From Euglena gracilis (Eukaryota > Euglenida > Euglenophyceae > Euglenales): a stretch of DNA of 64,000 nt. The notes beneath the pieces are model-generated. The model saw only the letters and a list, made by a program, of their open reading frames with translations. It was not told where the DNA came from and did no database searches. Positions 51,451 to 64,000 of this stretch are shown piece after piece; position 1 is the first letter of the stretch; each line of letters starts with the position of its first letter. The stretch lies in contig CP154956.1 of assembly GCA_039621445.1 (NCBI GenBank), positions 75,988,192 through 76,052,191 of the forward strand, given 5' to 3'. A program made the position numbers and the translations under genes.

Positions 51451-51925
51451 CCTCTCACGTCATGCGAGACATGGCACTGCGCAAGAGGAGAGTGGCCCTG
51501 GGGGCAAAGAGCCAGCAAAAGCTGTCATCTCGGCTTTGATCAAATGACCACCACCAGGCAGGGATAATACTGGGGCTGGGGCTGGAAATTTGGGTTGCCC
51601 CCTCCCCTGGATTTGGCTTTGGCTGTTTAGGCTCGGCCTCATAGGCATAAACCGGACAACGGTTCCAAATGGTTTTTGATGACTTGTTGTACTTGCATGT
51701 GGGCGACATCTAATTTTTTTTCGGAAATGCCGATGTCCTTGTTTGTTTGGTGCTTCGCCAAGGTATTTTTGGGCTGGCTTGATTGGCTGACACCCCGAAG
51801 GGGGGGCAATGCTGCCGCTGAGCCGGTGAAAAGTTGGGGTTGGCTGCAGCAACCCCCCAGGAGTTTACAAAACCTTAAAGAGATGTATGAGGGTTTGGCC
51901 TGGATCACCCTACTAGGGGGGTGTT

Positions 51926-52260
51926 TTTTTTAACGACCCCCCGTGGTCCAGCTCGAGGCTCGAAACTTTGGGCTGGCTAGAAAAAGGCTGCTGGCTGACC
52001 CCCCCCCCCCTCTTTAGGGTCCCAGGCTGGAGTTGGGCCCGACCCAGGGTCGAACCAGGCTCCAAAAAAATCAAAATTGCAAAAATGCCCAAAAAACTGA
52101 CAATCGTACCCCGAATTTGTCCTGGCCAGCAATTCTCCGACCCATATTTGCCCATTTTTGACCCATTTTTGGCCCCTTTTTGCACCTCCAAAAGCGAAAA
52201 ATACGTCATCGTCCAGCCGCCCAAATACATACTACTCGTTGATGGGGGGGGGGGGGCGAT
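51926..52260. repeat. GCTGGCTGG/C-run repeat family, second copy
   Basis: Shares AACGACCCCC, TTTGGGCTGGCTAGAAAAAG, the C-run and GGGTCGAACCAG with 34379-34800. Ends near a G-run at 52243-52255. Confidence 0.5.
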
Positions 52261-54440
52261 AAACTGAGTGTAAGAGAAAGACGAGAAAATGGCAGAGAGG
52301 TTACTGTCCATAGCTAGACAGCGTAGCATGTTAGCATAATAGGTCACTGTCCATAGCAGACAGCAGGCACCTGATGGCAAGCCTTGCCGTGCGATTCAGA
52401 TGAGGCGAAAGACGCTTGCACATTAGGTTAGGAAGGGAGCTGCAGCAGTGTTCAATGGCCAATGACCCTTTCGATGAGGTCATTGCTCAGAATATTCTTG
52501 GGGTCAAGTTGAGCTCGCATGTATTTGAATTTTGCGATAATGCATGGCGATTACAACTCAGACTTGTAGCAAACAAGAATACATTTCAAGGACATGTATT
52601 GGAGACATTTCAGGGACATGTATTGGAGAAGGGGCCTCTTCTTTGCTCAACTGATTCAAGTGTGCAATGCCAACAAAACACAATGCAATGCCCTTTTGAG
52701 CCATTTGGGTGCGAATGTGAAACTATTGTCATGATCTACAAGGGGCTACACTTCGTCATTAAAACTGGGTTTTATTAGGTGGCCCCGTAACTCGTGGTGG
52801 GAGGGGATTGCCTGTCTCGCGATGTTTTGGAATTTCGATTTTCAAATGCAGGACGTGTCAAACAGGATTTCAACCCTAGCCAGAGGAAGAACCTTCATCC
52901 GACCTGATAATTGGCCTAGATCCTTAAGAATGGGCTGCAAAAAGACGGGTGAGCATGGGGTGGGGTGGGGGGGCATGACGGTTCCTGGAGAATTGCCATG
53001 GCCAGGGTATCGGGCTTCCAAGCGGTCCCTGCAGTAGGGTGCATCATGTGGACGGCTCACAATTCTGGCGCATACGAAAATATGACCATCATGGTTTCCC
53101 ATACATTCATGTTGATGACTCTTGATTCTGTGATTGTTATTTTGTAATATTTTGCAGGATTTTCAGAAATTTTGCGGAATTTTGCAGATTTTGCAAAAAA
53201 TCTTCATTTTTGAACAACAAAAATGTTCATTTTTGAACAAGAGCGGAAAGTACCTGGAGTTAAGCCCATGAAGTCATTTTTCGCCACATAGGTCATTTTC
53301 AACTCAATAATTTTTGGCCATTTTTGTTGATTTTGGAAAATCATCAATCATCTTCTACCATATTGGGCCATTATTGGCCATTTTCGAGCATATGGGCATT
53401 TTCCACCATATGACTTTGTTTCTTCAATCCGATGGCTTAAACACCCTGGGATTGTAGGATCTTGTTTGGTTGGTCAGCCGAAGGGGGGGTTATCAATGGG
53501 AGATTAAAAATAATAATCCCCCCCCATTTTTCACGGACCGCCACATAATAAAAGGAGTTTTCCTGGGAGCTGGAACCATATTGTTGTGCAAATTTTACAT
53601 GAATCTTAATACTAAATTGCACTTTTTGAGACAGAAACTCCACCCACCATGGGTTTTGATGATGCTAAAAATTATTACAACACATTTTGCGGTTAAGGTT
53701 TTACACCCAAAAAATCAAAAAAAAATGCCAAATAATATCTCCCCAAACAATATTACCCCCATTGAGGGTGGACTTCGGCCGGCCAAATAATGTCCCCGGG
53801 GGGATATCATTTGGGAGGGGGTTATTGTGCGCACCAGCTTTCTCAACACCAAAGTAACCCCCCGGCTACTATTCGGAACGTTGGTCGAAAACCGAGGGGG
53901 GGGGGGCTTCTATTCGGGAGGGGGGGCACTATTCGGAAAAATGGTCGAAAACCAGGGGGTTAGAGAATTATCAAAGAAATCTCTTTGTGGGTCTACACGT
54001 CCTACCTTTCCAAACCATGCCAAATTTGCCGCAAATGTGTTACTCTTGTGGATGCATTGGATCATTAAACATAAAATCACCCAACCCTCATTTAGAGGTA
54101 TTGCAAAAACTGGAGCCTACACTAGACATTTACCCCCACACCCCCCACACCCCCCCATACCCCCCCCCACAGTTGACCAGTGTAAGCTCCAGTTTTTGCA
54201 ATATATGCTCATTTAACCAATGGCTGAAGAAGCCAAAACATTTGCCGTCTCAATTGACAGACAACCCACAGGGAGCGGCCTACTATTCGGAGGGGGGGCA
54301 CCATTCGGGGGGGGGGGGCTTCTATTCAGGGGGGGGGTTACCTGCTTTCCAACTCCATGGATTCTTCACCGATGACCATGATGATGGTGGACAGTGAGGA
54401 AGATTGTGAGGAGACCATAAAATGAAGAGGGTTGCAAACA

Positions 54441-54735
54441 CACAATTTTTACAGACTCCCCAGGGGGTTGGTCAGTTTCACTCTTCCAAAATTAGCCATT
54501 CACTTTTTCGGAAAACCAGTCAGTCACTACCCCCCCCCCCCGGAGGTCCGTCACTCTCTAGACTCTGGAATCCAAGGGAAAAATGACCAAAAACACAAAA
54601 GAACTGCCAAAAAAAATTCGGCGCCAGGTCACTTTGGTGGTTTTTTGCTGACCCCCCCTCCCTGAAGGGGGAGGTCCAGGCCAAACCTGAAAAACCAGTC
54701 ACCCCCCGGGAGGGGGAGTCTGACTAAGTGATTGT
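54441..54735. mobile_element. CAATTGCTTA-type element, divergent copy C
   Basis: Interior as in copies A and B (AAAACCAGTCAGTCACTAC and others). Ends are CACAATTTTTACAGACTCCC and GGGGGAGTCTGACTAAGTG, inverted to each other. Confidence 0.55.
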
Positions 54736-54979
54736 ATGGTTGCAAAGAGCAAAGGCAGATGAAGAAAGTAATTGTCACCTCCTTTCGATGTTTATTTTCC
54801 CTCAAATCAGTCGTTGACAGAGAGGCGGTCATCAGAGGAAGGCATTCATAAATTTCGTTTCTTACATTCATGATTGTTTGTGATTATTCATGGTTTTGCT
54901 TTTGGTTTTGCTGGTTCGTGATCGTTGGGAATCCCTGTCAATGCATTCTAATTACTTAGCAATATTGTTACTTTGAAGA

Positions 54980-55305
54980 GAATAATAAGACCCCCTGCCA
55001 ATTATCAGCAAAAATCCAGAAACCAGACCCCCCAAAAATAACTTTCCCCCTCAGAATTTCTAGGGAAAATCCAAAAGACAGACCCCCTAAAACTGTGAAA
55101 ATTTCACAAAAAAAGGGTGATTTCTGGACATTTTCGATTGTCCATGCATATGTTACAATTGGCATTTTTTGAGACAAAGTGCTCATTGCCAAACATTGAC
55201 CTTTTTAGACCTATTTTTACCCCCCAAATAAGATCCCCCCTTGGGATTTTGAGCAACAAGCCCAAAAAGTAGACCCGGGGTCTTGTTTGGGGGGGGGGGG
55301 GGCAG
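54980..55305. mobile_element. AATAAGACCCC-ended element, copy 2
   Basis: The left end AATAAGACCCCCTGCCAATT and the right end CCCGGGGTCTTGTTTGGG pair as an inverted repeat. An internal unit AGACCCCC recurs three times. A stray left end also occurs near 56170. Confidence 0.5.
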
Positions 55306-55432
55306 AGAATTTGGTTAGATAGACATTTGAACAAGCTACAGGCAAAGAATGAATGAAATGAATGCAATTATTCCAATTTGTTGCTGCAGGAAATATACGA
55401 CATACCTGAGCCTTTGGGCTGCAGCTGGGTCA

Positions 55433-58400
55433 TCACGCCCACGCTGCTTTCTTTCCGACTGCAATTACGTTCGGGTGGCGTGATTGAAGGTGATCCGCTA
55501 AAACCCTGGGGCTCCTCCTGCCGGGTTTGCACCCGAAACGGATGGCGGAACTGTTCAAACAGAAACTGAAATCGAAATGCGGGACTTGGCGAGCCCCTGC
55601 CCAGTCACCCCCCCCCCCCTGAGAAACCAGCTTGCCCGCAGGGCTCCACCTTCGCCCAGTGCGGCACCGCCCCGTACTCCTGGTGGACGCCCTCCAGCGC
55701 AGCGGAGCAGGGCCCCCCTGCGACGCTTGCCCCCCCCCCCCCGCGGCTTGCCACAACGCTGGGCTGGGGATGGAGGCCCCCTTGCCACGGGTTCACTTCA
55801 ACTTAGCAGGGGGGTGCCCATTAGAAAATGCCACTGCCCAAAACAAAAATGCAAAAAAAGCAAAATTCTCCAGAAACAAAAAAACCAAAACTGTCCCGGC
55901 AACTATCCCTGGGACCAAGTGTCCTGTCCCTGCCTGCAAAATCCTTTGAACCAAACTGTTGATATGTCCAAAGTGTCGCTGTAGCCACTGTTTCCCTGTA
56001 TCCACAACGTGACCAACATGTGTCTCAACAATAAAGTCGTCCATGTACCAAAATGTAAAGGTGGTCAAATAGTCGATGAAACATGTAATTTGTGCCCCTG
56101 TCACCAAAAAGTCCTTTTTAAGCAACGCACCACTTTTCAAATGTCACTCAACTAAAATTTGTTTTTTTTTACCCCTCCCCAAAAATAAGACCCCTCTCTG
56201 GGCCGATCGAGCAAGGAGAAACCAAAGAGCTTTAAGGCCCACCTTGGGGAAGGACAGAGAAGAAATTAAACGGGGGGGTCGGACTCCCCCCTCCCCGCAT
56301 ATAAGAAGTGGCCCTGTGTTATTACCATCTCCAGGGAGGTGTCCCGGACAAAGGTAGAATAGAGTATGCCTACTCCAGGAACAAGATGGGATTTGGGTTT
56401 GGAACAGGGTTAGGATCCAGGACTTTAGACCTAAATTTAGGCCAAAATTTGCCCAATTTAGGTTCATACTTAGGCCTAACTTCCGAACTTTGCCTAACAC
56501 CAATGCTAATCCCTATTTTAATGACAATTGTAACCCCAATCCTGTTCCTAAAAAAAATTGGAAAGCACCGTCAACCCCCATCAACCTCCAGTCAAGAAAG
56601 TGGACCCCCCACTCCATTTAACTACTGCCCGAGTTGAGTTAGGCTGCCAAATAAGACTCTCCCCCAAATGCATGACTGCCCTGATGGCGGCGCAAAGCGC
56701 CAGGGACAGTAAAAAACTTCCCTGGTATTTCCAAAAAAAAACAATTTCGGTGTTAGTTTGCGTAAAAAAGCCTGAAAACTATGTGATATTTTGCATATTT
56801 GTAACACAAAAACATGGGAAATTTCGATTTATACCAATTTCACATTTTGTGAAGCACCGAAGGAAAAACTTTTGTGCTTTTGGAAACCCCAAATATGACG
56901 ATTTCTCAGGCCCCGGTGGGTGAAGAAAAAATTCAAAACAAGACCACAAGAACAAAACCCTCTGTGGAGGATCCCAGCAACTGACCCAAAAATATATGGA
57001 ATTACTAAATTATTTTAGAAATATGCCAATTTTCAAAAAAAACGAAAATGTCAGGAAAAAATGCAAAAAAAATGCAAAATGGTCAAAAATGCACATAAAA
57101 ATACTGAGACCAAAAAAAAAGCAAAAAAAATGTGTTGGGAAAAAATTGAAATGTGTGCAAAAAAAGCAATGAAAAGCGCAAAAATGCGCATTTTTGAAAA
57201 TTCGAAAAAAAAAAAAAAAAAAAAAGTCCAAAAAGTGTGAAAAAAAATGCGAATTGCATCCCCCCTGCATCCTTTGAGAAAAAAAATTGAACAAAAAGCA
57301 AAAAATTGCGGAAAACTCGAAACTGCCCATCAAATGCACAATACTACAGCCTTCAAATCTGGAGAAACCTCTGGCTTCCCCTAAATATTTGATGCCAGAA
57401 ATTCACTCCTAAATGGAAACCCTGAGCACAGTAACTCTTGAAAGCCTTCGCAACCTTCTCCAATCCTGCAAATGAAAAAGAAGTGCCGCATATCAGGGTG
57501 CTGAGGCGCCGCGAAAACACCCGACACTACATACGTATGTATACTGTCACAACACAGAACTTGTGTGTGTGTGGGGGGGGGTGTTCAGCGGCAAAATTCG
57601 AACCTTGCTCGTCCTGGCCAGGGGTGTTGTACATGATGATGCCCACCCACGAGAAGAGGTCGCCGGGGGTGGGGCTGAACGCGGGGCTCATCGGTGCCTG
57701 GCTCCGGGCGGTCCACCGCTGTTCCAAGGGGGCGGGGGCAGGGATGCCCCGCGCCTCGATCACCGCGAGCACCTTCTCCATGAACTCGATGTCGGCCAGC
57801 GGCGTCTGCCCGACCCGAACGGAGCAGCTTGGACGGGAGGCAAACTCAACAAAAAAAACCCCAACCCCTGCATCCCCTTCCCAGTGGCTATTGTCACCCC
57901 GGAGCGTTTATTTAGACTGCCCCTGCGCATGCTCTAACGAGCGCTTGGGAATCTGCACTTCTTTGGGGAGCATCGTGGGGAACATCGTGGGGGGGGGGTC
58001 GTTTCGGAACAAAACACAACCAAAACCCCCCCCCAGGGAACCAATAACACTCAAAAATGGGAGGGCAATTGGCGACCAACTTCCAGGTACCCGGCGCCGC
58101 CATGCAGAGACTGGGGGGCCAGCGGGGTCGGACCTTGACGGGGAACGCCACCTCCAGCACCCGCTGGGAGCCCCCACACTCGAAGCCCAGCACCTCCGTG
58201 CTCTCCGACAGGCGCTGCGCCGAGTTCCGCTGCCAGAACTCGGCCTCCGCCCGGTTGACCTCATCTGTGGCAGGGAGCATGGCCTGGGATCATGGCTGCT
58301 TACTGCTGACCATGCGATCCCCAGGGGGTAGGGGGGTCACTTCCACCTTCAAAAAACAAGCCAATCACTTTCCAAAAACCACCTCAGGTGAAGACAGGGC

Positions 58401-61400
58401 GGTCTTTTAAGGGATAAGAATGGCCGAAAAAGTCGCTGTATATTGGCAAACACAGGTCGACCAAAGGGCAAAAAAGCAACTTCTGGCATCCTTGGATCAT
58501 CGTCCATCCAAATCCTATTCCATCATCAACGCAAAAAAAATTTGGACCCCCCTCCCAACCATACAATTGCTTACCGACCCCCGGGGGGGGGAGGGGGGGT
58601 CACTCCACTTTTTTAAAAACCAGTCAGTCACTCATTTTCAAAAAACCAGCCAGTCACTACCCCCCCGGGGGGGGGGGGGTCGGCCACTCAGAAAAACGGC
58701 CACTTTCCAGTCACTTTAGGCCATTTTAGGCCCAAAAATTTTTTCCGGCGCCTTCGGCGCCGGGGTCACTCAAGCCACTTTTGCCCACTCCTGGCCGACC
58801 CCCCGGGGTCGGGGGGGGGGGGGTCCGGGCCAAAAACCAGTCAGTCACTCTGAAAAAACCAGTCACCCACCCCCCGGGGGGGGGGGGGGGTTGGTCAGTG
58901 CTTAAGCAATTGCCTGCTCCCAACTACAGCCAGGGGGGTGGAGAAACTGCACACGGGCCGGTCAAAAACTGCGCTACAAAAAACTGCAAAAAAACTGCAA
59001 AAAACTGCACTTCAACAAAAATTAGCAATAAACAAGCTAAAATGACGTGCATATGCAAAACAACATAAATTGCGACCACATGAGCACACCCCAATTCACC
59101 TAACTTTTTTTTGCGCAGCTTTGGAGCTTATGACGACAAAAATGGAAGCAATCAAACAAGGAACACTGCACATGGCTTTTCATGCATTGAAAATGCAAGT
59201 CATGTGTTTGGATGCCGGGCCACACCACTTTTCCTGCGCCAAAACTTGTACCGACCATGCCCACAAAAATGACAAACAGTTTCCTTTCTAAATATGGAAA
59301 AAATGCACATATATCCATATATCACCGAAAATGGAAAGTGAACGCACTCATTAGGCATGGGGGGGGAGGTACGACGCAATCCGGTGTGTTGAAAACTTGC
59401 GGAATGCGGAATGCGACCCATCAATTCGCCTTTTGATGTTCAGGAGCGACTTTCCAATCCGGGGACAAAATGGTCATTTTTGCAAACACTATACTTTTGG
59501 TCACAATAAGATCCCAGAGCGACGAGCCTTCACCCACTTCGCAAACACGCTGACGGGGCGTTGATCGTTGCTAACCGGTCACCCCTAATATGTGCGCATT
59601 GGCGTTGGCCACCGGTGCGGTGTGATTAAACTCACATTGTTCTTCATTCTCCCCAAGGCAGCCTGTCAGTATTACACAGCTCTTGGAGACGTGCAATGAT
59701 TTCTTGTTTTGTGGCATTCTTGAAGATGGAAAAGCAATGCTCGGCCGAGCGTTCTGTTGTTTCTTCCATAGTCTCGTAAAAGAGGACTGGGTCAGCTTCC
59801 TCTTTTGAGGAGGGGCCTGTGCCTCAAAGGCAGCAGGGGCAAGGGATTTGGGAACAGGCAGCCGCAACAACGGCGCAAACGGATCATACACATAGCCCTT
59901 CACCTCATTTCAAAAAGCTTTTTCTCGGCCTTTTTTTGCAGATTTTCTAATGCCATTTTAGACCAATTTGGGTAAATTTCTTTCCTTTTGGGCCAGTCTG
60001 GACTGGCTTGGGCCGTTTTGGTGGTCCAAGAGGCCAAAATTACAGACTTCCGACTCTATGACAACCTTTTGCAAGGTCCTCTGCCACAGTTAACATTTCT
60101 ACACTGCATTTATTGCATAATCCCGCGAAATTCCACGAACTGTCCCTGGAAAAATAACTCCGGAAAAAAATATCATTCAAGCGCCTTTTTTTTTGATGTT
60201 ATTTAATCAAATGTTGATCCGGCAGCCCCCAACTATAGGGCCCTCCAGGGGAGGGGGGATAGTTGCGAGGGGGGGTCCAAAAAATTTTTTGTGTTAATGA
60301 TGGAGTAGGGTTAGGGTTACGAATTCGGCCTAATTTTAGGCCTAAGTTGCGCACCTAACCCTAATCCATATGTTAGGCCCAACCCCAACCCTGATCTTTA
60401 AACCTCCACCCAAAACACCAAAAATGTGTTTTTGGGCCGTTTGGTTTTGACCCTGTTCGACCCCTGGACTGGCCCCTGGACTGGCCCTTGTGCCTAAAAG
60501 TGGTCCTCAAGAGGCGGTCATCAGAATGCATGGAGCAACGGCTTGCAAGGCGTTCAGGAGCAAACCAGGAAGGATCAATGGCAGCCCCCAACTACAGGCC
60601 CCCCCAGGGGGGGGCTGTAGCAGGGGGGTGGAAAATATGCACCGTGCAGTTTTTGCAGTTTTCTTTGCAGTTTTCACGTTTTGGGGTTTTTGCAGTTTTT
60701 TGCAGTTTTTTTTGCAGTTTTTTTGCAGATTTTTTTCTGAAAAAAAACTGCACACGTGCAGTTTTTTGTAGTTTTTTTTTTAATTCAGTTTTGAAGAAAC
60801 CTGAGATGTTTATTTTGTTGTTTTGGTGACAAGTCCACAATTAAACCCCACCCACTTATAGACCCCCCGGGGTTTATAGGATCCGTCCCCTTCCTCGGCG
60901 GACGTGGACGTCCTGTCCGATGGCACCGATGATGAGCTGGTGGATGGGGTGTCAAAGACTGAGGAGAGAGGGTGACAAAATTGCGCCTCATCCAAAAGAC
61001 ATCTCAATTTGCTGGACAGCACGCTCTGCCGTCGTCATTCGAGGTGCATGAGTGGGTGGACCGATGGATGAATGCAGGTTCCTACAGAATCTTGTATGTA
61101 GGGACCTGCCAGAGACAGCACAGAGTTTCAGTGGCAGCCGGAAGCCAGAGAAGCCAGAGACACGGAGTGGACGTTGAGGAACTGGGTGCCCGCCTGGAGG
61201 GCCGTGCCGAACCAGGGACGGCGGATGCCAGTTTTGCGTGGCTATTTGTGGCCCACCGATGAAGGTAGTCACATTAAGCTGCGTGGGTATTTTTCTATTT
61301 TAGGGAACATTCTGAAACTTTTGGGGAAAATGTTACAGTTTTCCAGGAAATTATGATTTCTCATTTATGCCAATTCCATTTATTTATGATCAATATTACA

Positions 61401-63459
61401 ATGTCGCCAGCGAATTTAATTGGTGCAGTTATTACCCAAGCATCTCTGGGGTGGGTAAACACATGTCTCACGGCAGGGAAACTAAACATGGAAAAACAGA
61501 CATTTTCAACACAACACAAACAAGAAATGGTTCACAAACAACAACACGTCTGTGTGAAACCATTTTGATTCTGTCTGGATTGCCGTGTATTTGGTTTCAA
61601 TGATTCTCTTCTGCAAGCTGAAACGAATTTGCACCGCATAATCCTGCAAATTATTGTGTGATTCTCTTTCTTTGGAAATTCCACAAGAGAGGAAGACTTG
61701 AAGAACCTTTAAGGAATTGTCTTCTTTTTAAGGAAAACACTTATATGTGATTTCTGGGTCATATTTCTTCATCCTTTTTGTAGCAATCACAATGGTTAAA
61801 GAAAAAAATACACAACCACACCCACATGGGCAGTGTCCAGGGGGTTCAGGTCCAGCAATGCATCCCGCAGCTGGGCGAAAGAAAGTCCTTCTGACTCTCC
61901 CGCTGGGACTCCAACCTTCTTGGACAACAACTGGCGCATGGGAAGGGTTGGGTCCTCGGACACCTTCTGCAGTGGTGGCTGGAGAGAAACCAAAAGAACA
62001 AAAGGTTCGAACTAAAGCGCCACACAAATTCAAATTCAGAATTCAAAAAAAAACTGAACATGGTGATTTCCTTCTCCAAATATTCAACTTCTTCCAAAAT
62101 TGGGTTAACCTGTCATTTTATCCTTGCATTTTGTTCCCCATCATCTGACCAAACTGCACAATGGAACTAGAACGGCAGATACCCACCGCTGCTTACCATC
62201 ACTTCCTGCCTGCCAAAAAATACCCCCGCCCCACCAAATGCAGCACTCGAATATCCCCCCACAAATAAGCATCCAGTTGCTCACTTTTGGATTTCCGTCT
62301 GCCCTTGGGTTGATCACATTTCGGAGTTGATTTGGAAAGTCGCTTCTTTCTGCCGTTCCAATGCCGTTTTAATGAAAATTTCTTCATGGTATTCAGCCAG
62401 GGGTTGCATACATTTGGAGCGAGGGGTGACACATTTGGGGGGATATTATTTGAATGGGCTTGGATCTAAATATGCTCAAGGGCAAATGGTCGGCAAACGT
62501 CACCAATTTGCTTGAAGGGGTTATCACTGATTCCATGGGATAAAAGTTGTGGGCTCGTGATTCATTTGGCTGTGCTTATCCCCTACATCCAACCATTTCA
62601 TATGCACACTCATTGATATTTGTCTGTACTCATCCACATATGATGGAAGTGCTGTGTGGACGTACAGAAAATGCAGATACACACAGAGAAATATCGGCTA
62701 AGGTCTGTGGTAAAGCTTGCGAGGGAAATAGGCCGCGATGTGCCACACCTGTCCTCCAGCGTGGGGGTTGGAAACGACCACAACAACCTTGCCTGTGCGT
62801 GGAAGCCACATATACCTGCAGAGGATCGAGTGCTTTGCAAAAACCAGCTTTGGAACAAAAACCTTGCATCCCAACAGCAAGGTTTGAACCAATATGGCAC
62901 AATTGCAACCAACTGGCTGCACGGACAGAGCGTGCACATGCCTATCCCACACCCTTTTGCGAACACAACACTTGACCGTTTCGCAGGGGGGAGGAAAACG
63001 CACTGACACAATCCTCAACTCCAACCCCAATCCGAAACCACCAAAAAGACGGGGGGGATTTTCGGTTTACAGGCAAAATAACTGTCAGACGGCAATCAGA
63101 GTTACAGCTGATAACCAAGATTGCAAGCAAACACACATCAGCAGCAATCAACTACACACCGTACGTGCCGGTACTTGCGAAGCAACTCCTCATGGTCTTT
63201 CTTGATCCCTGCGATGTCTGTGACGTGTCGACAGATGTCTCTCCAGGCAGATGGGAATTATGATAAATTTCTGCCACTGCATGCATCATTGAGGAAAATA
63301 CCACACCATTGCAACATGTACTTTCTTGTGATGCCGCATAGACAGCACCATAGAAACACTCACAATTATCTCCGTGGGAGGCCTCTGGGCAGGTGGTTTC
63401 CAGCAACTTGTGCTGAGGAATGCAACGCAGCGTCATCTCGGATACGATTCCCAAGCATC
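55433..63459 (-). CDS. GLDH: L-galactono-1,4-lactone dehydrogenase, 5'-partial
   Basis: Last step of plant-type ascorbate synthesis: a flavoenzyme that oxidises L-galactonolactone, in plants at the inner mitochondrial membrane with cytochrome c as acceptor. Exons seen (minus, 5' to 3'): 63459-63364, 63238-63160, 62815-62749, 61978-61822, 58264-58134, 57805-57604, 55717-55636, 55550-55433. Reading phases join correctly at every junction. Family landmarks in order: GIVSEMTLRCIPQHKLLETT, HVRYMWLPRTGKVVVVVS, LSFAQLRDALLDLNPLD, VNRAEAEFW, VLGFECGGSQRVLEVAFP, PAPLEQRWTARSQAPMSPAF, DLFSWVGIIMYN and VPHWAKVE. The E-x-R of LEQRW matches the pair described as active-site residues in plant enzymes. The FAD-binding N-terminal part is not in the window. 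The intron after 55636 needs a GC donor. The last exon is the weakest: it ends after a GKKAAWA-like tail and lacks the plant DPNRILSN end. Identity is sure; boundaries of the last two exons are not. Confidence 0.88.
58564..58912. mobile_element. CAATTGCTTA-ended element, copy A
   Basis: Ends are CAATTGCTTA and TAAGCAATTG (inverted). The inside repeats GGTCACTC and AAAACCAGTCAGTCACT between C/G runs and carries a GGCGCCTTCGGCGCC hairpin. Located in a GLDH intron. Confidence 0.65.
60304..60368. repeat. TTAGGG-like tracts, inverted
   Basis: AGTAGGGTTAGGGTTA on the left and CACCTAACCCTAATCC on the right, with TTTTAGGCCTAA between. Similar short tracts occur at 46474, 50046 and 56408 and in the 26-28 kb array. 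Confidence 0.6.
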
Positions 63460-64000
63460 CTGCAAAGCACAATAGGCAGCAGCAAATGGCGTAGAGGAGA
63501 AACCTGTTGGGCTCCATTGTTTGTAACGAGAACACCCATGAAAGATAACTCCTCCCAAATATGAACCCTCACAGTTTCGGCGGCATTTGAAAAAATGGGA
63601 GTATTATTTTGGGTTTTCTTATATTTGGGTGGAAGAATCAAATTCCCCAGACCGAAATTGCGCATGTTTTCAACTATTTTAGGAGTCGTTTTCTTCAACT
63701 TGCACCAATTTTCAGCGAAATTGTGGCTGGGAACAAATGCATGTGAGGAGTTGGCACTTCCCGAAGGGGGGTATATATCTGGCCATGGCTGTGTGCATGC
63801 ATGCGTGCGCGCGCATGTGCCATCCCAACATCTTTTTGTGAGAAAAGTTTTTGCCTTGTGCACAAGCCAAAAAAAATCTTTTGGCTTGTGCACAAGGCAA
63901 AAACTTTGGCAACGTCGTTTGCATCGAACCCCTCCCAAATATTAAAACGCCCCCAAATATAAACCCTGAAAATATGCAACCCCCCTGTCGTAAAAAAAAA
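63460..64000. other. probable GLDH intron reaching the window edge
   Basis: Contains the 29-bp-stem hairpin and CCCAAATATAAA repeats (63548, 63926 and 63950). No further GLDH exon was recognised. Confidence 0.5.
63844..63907. repeat. perfect 29-bp-stem hairpin
   Basis: 63844-63872 pairs perfectly with 63879-63907 around a 6-base loop; the arms contain GCCTTGTGCACAAGCC. It lies 5' of the first visible GLDH exon. Confidence 0.9.

Larger units (their letters stand above)
51451..55432. other. intergenic spacer, tRNA deacylase to GLDH
   Basis: Repeats at 51926-52260, 54441-54735 and 54980-55305, plus G-run blocks at 53895-53930 and 54290-54340 with repeated CTATTCGG words. The frame 52416-52778 (+) has no recognisable domain; it includes a doubled ACATTTCAAGGACATGTATT-like unit. 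Confidence 0.4.

Noticed and set aside
55793-56140. A YMDD motif in a minus-strand frame, suggesting reverse transcriptase
   Set aside because: No neighbouring RT motifs, AT-rich intron context, and the frame is short.
57438-58331. 297-codon plus-strand frame
   Set aside because: It is the antisense of two GLDH exons and their GC-rich flanks.

Overview
This is a piece of a repeat-rich eukaryotic nuclear genome. Genes are cut into short GC-rich exons by long introns. Splice sites are mostly GT-AG, with several inferred GC-AG introns. The ends of a plant-type L-galactonolactone dehydrogenase suggest an alga or another protist that makes ascorbate by the galactonolactone route. The species cannot be named from the window.

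All genes I can support lie on the minus strand. From right to left they are: (1) the 3' two-thirds or so of L-galactono-1,4-lactone dehydrogenase (55433-63459, 5' exons outside the window or unseen); (2) a complete six-exon tRNA deacylase of the animal ATD/human DTD2 type (47223-51450); (3) an ABHD18-like alpha/beta hydrolase (40009-45078); (4) a secretory fucosyltransferase-like glycosyltransferase (about 29155-38857). Two further groups of candidate exons (24849-26170 and 6382-6538), also minus strand, are unrecognised. The four named genes serve ascorbate synthesis, translation proofreading, an unknown hydrolase role and glycan synthesis. I see no functional operon-like link between them, only a shared direction.

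The left 24 kb is almost entirely transposon and repeat material. It holds an internally deleted hAT element with a BED-type finger and remnants of the dimerisation domain (13458-15625), with another inverted-repeat element inside it. It also holds two copies (16081-19028 and 20334-23753) of a 3-kb terminal-inverted-repeat element packed with TTGCGCAA-type palindromes. A third, decayed copy lies at 31740-33908. Smaller elements are nested in these: a 441-bp hAT-type MITE with an exact 8-bp target duplication, and a 648-bp element with a 6-bp duplication.

From 26 to 29 kb there is a diverged long tandem array, large palindromes and a 43-bp tandem repeat. Introns throughout carry many short foldback elements whose ends are a run of C on one side and a run of G on the other. 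There are long CA/GT microsatellites and short TTAGGG-like tracts. I found no rRNA, no convincing tRNA and no CRISPR array.
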